Shown piece after piece: positions 58,542 to 64,000 of a DNA stretch of 64,000 nucleotides. The stretch is from Bradyrhizobium sp. 141 (GTDB taxonomy: Bacteria > Pseudomonadota > Alphaproteobacteria > Rhizobiales > Xanthobacteraceae). The stretch spans positions 1-64,000 of the forward strand of contig NZ_JADPKR010000080.1 in NCBI RefSeq assembly GCF_023074055.1, written 5' to 3'. Below the pieces are notes generated by a model. That model was not told where the DNA came from. It saw nothing but the letters and a program-made list of their open reading frames with translations, and ran no database searches. How positions within the stretch are numbered: the first letter of the stretch is position 1; each line of letters starts with the position of its first letter. A program made the position numbers and the translations under genes.

Positions 58542-60249
58542 AGCACTGTTTCTCGTGCGCGCCGCCCGGATGGGTCACTGCCCCCCCGACCGCTGGTCCA
58601 ACCTGCTGAGCATATTTCCAGAGCGCACCCGACGTGTGGTTAGTCGCGCGGGCGCTCCATTTGGTTTTGCGCTGGGCGAGCTCGGCGTCGCTCAATTTTA
58701 CGTTAAGGGTACCGGCAACCGCGTCGATCTCGATGATGTCGCCGTCCTCGAGCAGCCCGATCGGGCCGCCAATGGCGGCTTCCGGCCCGACATGGCCGAT
58801 GCAGAAGCCGCGGGTGGCGCCGGAGAAGCGGCCATCGGTGATGAGCGCGATCTTGCCGCCCATGCCCTGGCCGGTCAGCGCTGCGGTGGTCTGGAGCATT
58901 TCCCGCATGCCGGGGCCGCCCTTCGGCCCCTCGTAGCGGATCACGATGACTTCGCCTTCGCGGTAGGTGCGCTTCTGGACCGCCTCGAAAGCATCCTCCT
59001 CACGGTCGAAGCACCTGGCCGGACCGGTAAACCTGAGGTTGGACATTCCCGCGACTTTCACGATCGCACCTTCTGGCGCCAAATTGCCCTTCAGGCCGAC
59101 CACACCGCCGGTGACGGTGATGGGCTTGTCTGCCGGGTGCACCACGTCCTGGTGCGGATTCCACTTCACGCTCTTGAGGTTTTCGGCGATCGTGCGGCCC
59201 GTGACGGTAAGGCAATGACCGTGCAGGAAGCCGTTGTCGAGCAGCGTCTTCATCAGAAGCGGTATGCCACCTACTTCAAACATGTCTTTGGCGACATAAC
59301 GGCCACCCGGCTTCAAATCCGCGACATATGGTGTCTTTTTGAAGATTTCGGCGACGTCGAATAAGTCGAACTTGATGCCGCACTCATGCGCGATCGCCGG
59401 CAGGTGCAGCGCAGCATTGGTCGAGCCGCCGGACGCCGCGACCACGGCAGCCGCGTTCTCCAGTGCCTTGCGGGTGACGATGTCGCGCGGCCGGATGTTC
59501 TGAGCGATCAGGTCCATGACCTTTTCGCCCGCGGTCATGCAGAAGGCGTCGCGGATTTCATACGGTGCCGGCGCACCGGCCGAGTAAGGCAGTGCGAGAC
59601 CGATCGCCTCGGAGACGGTTGCCATGGTGTTGGCGGTGAACTGCGCGCCGCAGGCGCCCGCCGAGGGGCACGCCACGCGTTCGATCTCGTCGAGGTCCTC
59701 GTCCGACATGGCCCCGACCGAGTGCTTGCCGACCGCCTCGAACATGTCCTGCACGGTGACCTGCTGGCCGCGGAAATTGCCGGGCAGGATCGAGCCGCCA
59801 TAGATGAAAATCGAAGGCACGTTGAGGCGGACCATCGCCATCATCATGCCCGGCAGCGACTTGTCGCAGCCGGCAAGCCCGACGAGCGCGTCATAGGCAT
59901 GGCCGCGGATAGTCAGTTCGACGGAGTCGGCGATGCATTCGCGCGACGGCAGCGAGGAGCGCATGCCGTCATGGCCCATGGCGATGCCGTCGGTGACGGT
60001 GATGGTGCAGAATTCGCGGGGGGTGCCACCGGCCGACGCCACACCCTTCTTCACCGCCTGCGCCTGGCGCATCAGGGAGATGTTGCAGGGCGCGGCCTCG
60101 TTCCAGCACGAAGCGACGCCAACGAAGGGCTGGTGGATCTGCTCGGTGGTCAGACCCATGGCGTAGAGGTACGAGCGATGGGGCGCGCGCGCAGGGCCTT
60201 CCGTCACGTGACGGCTCGGCAGCCTTTGCTTGTCAATCTTCGCGCCCAT
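58528..60249 (-). CDS. ilvD: dihydroxy-acid dehydratase
   Basis: Fe-S enzyme of valine and isoleucine synthesis. 573 residues; the motifs GCDKSLPGMMMAMVRL and PCNISLMRQ, CPSAGACGAQFTANTMATVSEA (cluster cysteines), GGSTNAALHLPAIA and DGRFSGATRGFCIGHVGPEA are in place. Long unstructured lead to 60450 upstream. The downstream exoR start lies inside its last codons. Confidence 0.96.
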   Translation of the reverse strand: MGAKIDKQRLPSRHVTEGPARAPHRSYLYAMGLTTEQIHQPFVGVASCWNEAAPCNISLMRQAQAVKKGVASAGGTPREFCTITVTDGIAMGHDGMRSSLPSRECIADSVELTIRGHAYDALVGLAGCDKSLPGMMMAMVRLNVPSIFIYGGSILPGNFRGQQVTVQDMFEAVGKHSVGAMSDEDLDEIERVACPSAGACGAQFTANTMATVSEAIGLALPYSAGAPAPYEIRDAFCMTAGEKVMDLIAQNIRPRDIVTRKALENAAAVVAASGGSTNAALHLPAIAHECGIKFDLFDVAEIFKKTPYVADLKPGGRYVAKDMFEVGGIPLLMKTLLDNGFLHGHCLTVTGRTIAENLKSVKWNPHQDVVHPADKPITVTGGVVGLKGNLAPEGAIVKVAGMSNLRFTGPARCFDREEDAFEAVQKRTYREGEVIVIRYEGPKGGPGMREMLQTTAALTGQGMGGKIALITDGRFSGATRGFCIGHVGPEAAIGGPIGLLEDGDIIEIDAVAGTLNVKLSDAELAQRKTKWSARATNHTSGALWKYAQQVGPAVGGAVTHPGGAHEKQCYADI

Positions 60250-60903
60250 CGCAAACCAGTTTCCCCGGTCAACCCTTTCAGACCCGAAAAATCACAGCCA
60301 AGATTTGAATCGACCTTGGGATTTTTTTCGTCGTCTTCGAAGACCGCCCGCTGCCTCCAAAACATTAGAGCGATTTTATTCATGTTTGGGTGTGGCCAAA
60401 AAGCGGCGGTGATGCGAACCGCCGGTGATGAGGCTTAAATCCGGGGCGGGTGTTGCATGGACAGCACAATCGTTACCGGGAAGACACGGGCCCGGCTTAC
60501 CAAAATACCCTCGCGAAGCTGGCGGTCTACAACTTCAGATTTCGCGATGCTGGACGCGCCCCTCGCTCCGGCTCGCTGACGAGGTGCACACAAGTGAGTC
60601 GGCCCTCTTCCGCATTCTCGTGTCCCGGACGCGCCGCAGCGCGCCTTAGCGCTGCTGCGCAGAGCCGGACCCAGAAGCTACACGGCACAATACGGATGGA
60701 TGGCCCCGGCTCAGCAGCGCACCGTCGAAGCGACGCTGCGCTGCGTCCCGGGCACGAGAGCGAGGTATGGCGCAGGCTTTGTCAACGTCGTCATTGCGAA
60801 CGAAGCGACTTGTCCGCCGAAGCCTCGGCGAAGAAAAAACCGCATTTCGGTAAAGTGGAATATTTTTGACGGAACGGATTGACTCCGACCCGCGTGGAAA
60901 TGG
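60250..60903. other. gene-free region upstream of ilvD with repeats
   Basis: No credible gene. A terminator-like hairpin with GCTTTTT after it on the minus strand lies at about 60397-60425, before ilvD (possible attenuator or end of another transcript). A 140-bp dispersed element follows (60619-60758), then a half palindrome at 60790. Confidence 0.55.
60619..60758. repeat. dispersed element with CCGGACGC ends, copy B
   Basis: Begins CGTGTCCCGGACGC and ends GCGTCCCGGGCACGAG, like copy A at 14814-14950, with a similar core around AGAGCCGG. Confidence 0.7.
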
Positions 60904-61110
60904 TCAGGTGCCGTTGGGCTGCAAGATCACGCAGTCTGGCGCGGCACTGCCGCAGCATGTCGTCGCGCAGCCGCTGACCAGCGCTGCCACGGTCGACTCC
61001 AGCGCACGCAGCTCGGCGATCTTCTTCCTGATCGAGCCAAGGTGTCTTTCCGCAAAGCTCTTCGTGTCGCTGCAGGGCAGCCGCCGCAGCGAGTTGATGG
61101 ACACAATCAC
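60904..61110 (-). pseudogene. C-terminal remnant of a MerR-family regulator
   Basis: 68 codons resembling only the dimerisation helix and metal loop of MerR-type regulators: RRLPCSDTKSFAERHLGSIRKKIAELRALESTVAALVSGC, then APDCVIL. Cys13, Cys48 and Cys60 fit the metal-ligand pattern (first and second 35 apart, as in MerR). The DNA-binding HTH half is missing; a dispersed repeat (61141-61215) starts just upstream. Probably inactive. Confidence 0.55.
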
Positions 61111-61140
61111 CAGTCATCGCCATGACCGAACTCCGGTCTT

Positions 61141-61215
61141 GTAGCCCGGATGAGCGAAACGACATCTGGATCCCAGCGAGCGGATTCCGGGTATCGCTGC
61201 GCTCACCCGGGCTAC
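61141..61215. repeat. dispersed inverted repeat (GTAGCCCGG family)
   Basis: GTAGCCCGGATGAGCG ... CGCTCACCCGGGCTAC, second member of the family also at 12432-12518. It lies right behind the membrane protein stop. Confidence 0.75.
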
Positions 61216-61225
61216 GATCGGCCGC

Positions 61226-61807
61226 TCAGGCCGACATCGCGCCCTTGCGTCCGAGCGGGTCGACCAGGCGGACGATCTCGCAGGCAGCGACGAGGCCCGC
61301 GAGCCAGGCGGCGCTGGTCAGCCCGATGCGCGTGACGATGGCAGCGGTGAAAGCGCTCTCGCCGCCGAGGAACGGCGTCGTGGCGAGCAGCGCGATCTCG
61401 TAGGTCGCGTAGGCGGCGACCAACGTGATCGCCAGCGCCACCGGCGTACGGCCCTGCGGCAGCATGCCGAGCACCGTCGATGAGGCCGCGGCCGATAGAA
61501 GCGCAGCAGCGCCGATGACAAAGCCCCAGGCGATGGTGCCGGCGTCAACGGGATAATGCAGCCCGCCGAAACCGATGGTCTGGTTGACGAGCCAGGCGCC
61601 GGTGACGACGAGCAGCGCCGGGCGCAGCGGCAGCATCGCCGCGGCAACCACGGCGAAGGCCGCGAACGGCGTTGCGCAGGCGAAGGCAAAGCTCGCGAAC
61701 GCGCATGTCGCCGTCAGCAGCGCAAAGCAGAACATCGGCGCAAGGCGCGGCGCGACCGGGTGAAGTCGGAAACGGTCGCCGTGAGACGGCAGGATGTTAA
61801 GAGGCAT
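61226..61807 (-). CDS. small integral membrane protein, possible transporter component
   Basis: 193 residues, five or six membrane helices. A conserved-looking polar segment within the membrane, TGAWLVNQTIGFGGLHYPVDAGTIAWG, is the most distinct feature; short proteins with this layout lie beside TonB receptors and cobalamin-related genes in some alphaproteobacteria, where ECF-type or BtuM/CbtX-type uptake is suspected. That assignment is inference. It starts 48 bp after the TonB receptor stop, so both are probably in one operon. Confidence 0.6.
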   Translation of the reverse strand: MPLNILPSHGDRFRLHPVAPRLAPMFCFALLTATCAFASFAFACATPFAAFAVVAAAMLPLRPALLVVTGAWLVNQTIGFGGLHYPVDAGTIAWGFVIGAAALLSAAASSTVLGMLPQGRTPVALAITLVAAYATYEIALLATTPFLGGESAFTAAIVTRIGLTSAAWLAGLVAACEIVRLVDPLGRKGAMSA

Positions 61808-61855
61808 GGGTGATCTCTTTCTCTTTCGAATTCGCGTCCATTTCAGGGAATGTGA

Positions 61856-64000
61856 TCAGAACGTTGCGCCGGCCTTGAGCAGATAGGTGCGGCCGGGCAG
61901 CGGATAGGCGCTGAAGCGGCCGTCCGTGAAGGTGCTTGCGATGCCGTAGTCGTAGTAGAGCGCGTTCAGCAAATTGTTGACGCTGAGCGACCAGAAGTAG
62001 CGCTCGTACTGACCGCTGAGCTTGAGGTCGATCGTGCCGTTGGCAGGAATCGGCTTCTGGGTGCCCGCCTGATCGTTGTCCATGCGCCGCTCGCTCCAGA
62101 AGCGCGCGGTGGCATCGAGCACCACGTAATTCTGCCAGATGTTCCAGGTGAAACCCGCACTCGCGGTGTAGCGCGACAACAGCGGCACGTCTTTGCCGGC
62201 CCACACGCCTTCGCGGAAGACGGCACCGGTATAGGCCACGCCGGAGCGCAGCAGCAGGACGTCGTTGACGCGATAAGACAGGCTGGTCTCCGAGCCGTAG
62301 CGACGGGTCGGATCAAGATTGGTGTTGTAGAACAGGACCGGGTTGAAATGGACCTCGTTGGTGAGGTCCATCAGATAGAGACTGCTCTGCAGCTGCAGCC
62401 CGCCTCCCTTGATGCGCAGACCGCCCTCGATGTCCTGCGAGGTCTGGGTCTTGAGCTGGAACGTTTGCGGGATCGCAGCGAAGGTCAGGGGATCGAACGA
62501 AGGTCCTGAGGACAGGCGCTCGTCGACGTCAGGCGCGCGGAACGCGCGCGCGGCGCGGCCGAACAGCGAGACCATGTCGTTGAGGCGATGCTCGGCCCCG
62601 AGATGCAGCGCATATTGCGTTTCATCGCTCCGCAGCGGCAGCGCGCCGGTGTCGGCGTTGAACGGCGCCGCCGGGTCGAAATTGTCGCGTGCCGCAAGAC
62701 TGATGGTCTGCACCCGCGCGCCATAGGAGATGTCGGTCGTGGGCGCCACACCCAATGTGTGCTGAAAATAACCCGCAACCGTCTGCTGCCTGAGGTCGTA
62801 ATTGTGCCAGGGCGTGAGCCCCTGCCCGGCGCCGCGGTTCTGCTGAAAGCTCGCATCGTAATAGTCGATGCCGGTCAAAAGCTGCGACGGCATTCCGAGC
62901 ATCAGGCTCTTCACGCTGAGCCGCGGCGTAATCGACCAAGTGGTCAGATTGGAATCGACATAGGTCGACGTGAAGAAACCCGGAACCGGCGCCGGGCTGG
63001 AGAAGAACGCACTCTGCTGCTTCTTGTCGCGCACGCCGCCGTCGACGATGAGATCGACGCCGTTGACCAGGGTCTTGGTGAAGCCCGCGGTCGCGCCAAA
63101 ACCCTGCTGGTTGGCGTAATTGAACGGCGTGCTGGTCCCTCGTCGGTTGGTCGCGAGCTCGTCGAGGCCGATCGAGGGATCGACGGTGCGCCCGCCCGGC
63201 AGTCGCAGCTCCTGATTGTCGCCCGCGACGGTGAGAAAAGCGGTCAGGCCTGGTGTCGTGTAGTTGAGATTGCCGACGCCGTTTTGCTGGGAATAGCGAT
63301 TGTTGTCGCGATAGCCATCGGTCCTGACGGCATTGCCATAGAACGAGGCCGACCACGGACCGGAATTGAGCGAGGTTGAGACGTTGCCGAGCCTGGTGTT
63401 GAACGAGCCGAAGCCGGCCTCGATGCGTGCGGTCACCGGCGGTCCGCCGACGCCGTTTTTGGTGACGATGTTGATCACGGCGCCGACGGCGTTGTCGCCG
63501 TAGAGCACCGCTCCGGAATTGCCGCGCGTGATCTCGATACGCTCGATGGAATTGAGCGGGATGGTGGAGAGGTCCACCTGTGCCATGTCGACGTCGTTCA
63601 GCCGCCGTCCGTTGACCAGCACCAGCGTGTTGGCGGTGGCAAACGCGCCGAAGCCGCGCAGATCCACGCTGGTCTTGGCGCCGATCTGACCGCCATAGAA
63701 CGTCGTGATCTGGGCCCCCGGGGTCTGCGTCGCGATGATCTCGGCTAGCGTCTGCGACGGCGAATGCGCGATATCCGCGGCCGTGATGACGGTTGTGGCA
63801 GCCCCGACGATACCGCCATTGCTGGCGACAGCCTCGGAGCCCGAGCCGGATGAGCCGGCGCCATTGCCTGCCGGCGCGACATTCGCGGTTCCCCGGCGCC
63901 TCGTCGGCTCGCCGTCACCGATCGCCCTGGCGCGGGTGCGGTTCTGATCGTCGGGCTTGGTCACTTCGATCGGCGGCAATTGCTCGGCAAAGGCCTGCTG
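61856..64000 (-). CDS. TonB-dependent receptor (partial, N-terminus outside the window)
   Basis: At least 714 residues; the frame runs to the end of the window without a stop, and no convincing start or signal peptide is seen. Plug domain (from about the first visible 90 residues: TPGAQITTFYGGQIGAKTSVDLRGFG, LVLVNGRRLND, SIERIEITRGNSGAVLYGDNAVGAVINIVTK) and a 22-strand barrel ending in LLKAGATF with C-terminal Phe. TonB box not visible. The plug most resembles siderophore/cobalamin receptors. Substrate unknown; the small membrane protein behind it may be its partner. Confidence 0.9.
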   Translation of the reverse strand, partial: QQAFAEQLPPIEVTKPDDQNRTRARAIGDGEPTRRRGTANVAPAGNGAGSSGSGSEAVASNGGIVGAATTVITAADIAHSPSQTLAEIIATQTPGAQITTFYGGQIGAKTSVDLRGFGAFATANTLVLVNGRRLNDVDMAQVDLSTIPLNSIERIEITRGNSGAVLYGDNAVGAVINIVTKNGVGGPPVTARIEAGFGSFNTRLGNVSTSLNSGPWSASFYGNAVRTDGYRDNNRYSQQNGVGNLNYTTPGLTAFLTVAGDNQELRLPGGRTVDPSIGLDELATNRRGTSTPFNYANQQGFGATAGFTKTLVNGVDLIVDGGVRDKKQQSAFFSSPAPVPGFFTSTYVDSNLTTWSITPRLSVKSLMLGMPSQLLTGIDYYDASFQQNRGAGQGLTPWHNYDLRQQTVAGYFQHTLGVAPTTDISYGARVQTISLAARDNFDPAAPFNADTGALPLRSDETQYALHLGAEHRLNDMVSLFGRAARAFRAPDVDERLSSGPSFDPLTFAAIPQTFQLKTQTSQDIEGGLRIKGGGLQLQSSLYLMDLTNEVHFNPVLFYNTNLDPTRRYGSETSLSYRVNDVLLLRSGVAYTGAVFREGVWAGKDVPLLSRYTASAGFTWNIWQNYVVLDATARFWSERRMDNDQAGTQKPIPANGTIDLKLSGQYERYFWSLSVNNLLNALYYDYGIASTFTDGRFSAYPLPGRTYLLKAGATF

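Noticed and set aside
60791..61165. Minus-strand ORF of 124 codons covering the merR remnant in another frame
   Set aside because: No homology pattern; the adjacent frame shows the MerR-type sequence.

Overview
The window is a 64 kb piece of a chromosome from an alphaproteobacterium of the Bradyrhizobium type. The evidence is the high GC content, the order of housekeeping genes (yajC-secD-secF, pcm-surE-serS, tatC-tatB-tatA-scpB-scpA-nagZ-SPOR-argS-dgt), the rhizobial exoR next to ilvD, LexA boxes of the alphaproteobacterial form GTTC-N7-GTTC, and several families of short dispersed palindromes. The species cannot be fixed from the sequence alone. Most genes are ordinary core genes. I see no CRISPR array, rRNA, tRNA or intact prophage.

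Layout. 1-10100: gyrA and ssb on the minus strand, three tandem 220-250 residue outer-membrane beta-barrel genes, then uvrA. LexA boxes sit upstream of both ssb and uvrA, so the barrel genes appear to have been inserted into an old ssb/uvrA divergent SOS locus. 10100-24700: small accessory genes (DinB-like, DUF433/DUF5615 pair, HAD phosphatase, beta-propeller plus SRPBCC pair, AAA ATPase, acyl-CoA synthetase with a two-PPC-domain partner, two GNAT paralogues, SPW, DUF3597, DUF2189, lytic transglycosylase, DUF1127), with a 1 kb repeat-only tract at 14063-15093. 24800-29300: trmFO followed by a kinase fused to an AMP-binding C-terminal domain, a CAP-domain protein and a class V aminotransferase. 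29277-34942: ilvA, then homologues of the complex I assembly factors NDUFAF6 and NDUFAF3 lined up behind secF, secD and yajC.

35125-51143: DUF815 ATPase, an NlpD-like LysM/LytM lipoprotein, pcm, a receiver protein, surE, serS, the Tat translocase, scpB/scpA, nagZ, a SPOR protein, argS and dgt. Between dgt and erpA (about 51150-53780) lies a visibly AT-richer island. It holds an integrase remnant, a duplicated tract, an orphan strong terminator, a perfect 16-bp palindrome, and a tightly overlapping RelE/HigB-like toxin - XRE antitoxin - unknown third gene operon. This is the best candidate here for an undescribed system. 53888-64000: erpA, a hybrid histidine kinase, xth, exoR, ilvD, a truncated merR remnant, a small membrane protein, and a TonB-dependent receptor that runs off the window edge.

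Gene starts were chosen by family length, signal peptide position and visible ribosome binding sites. Long antisense ORFs were treated as GC-driven shadows.
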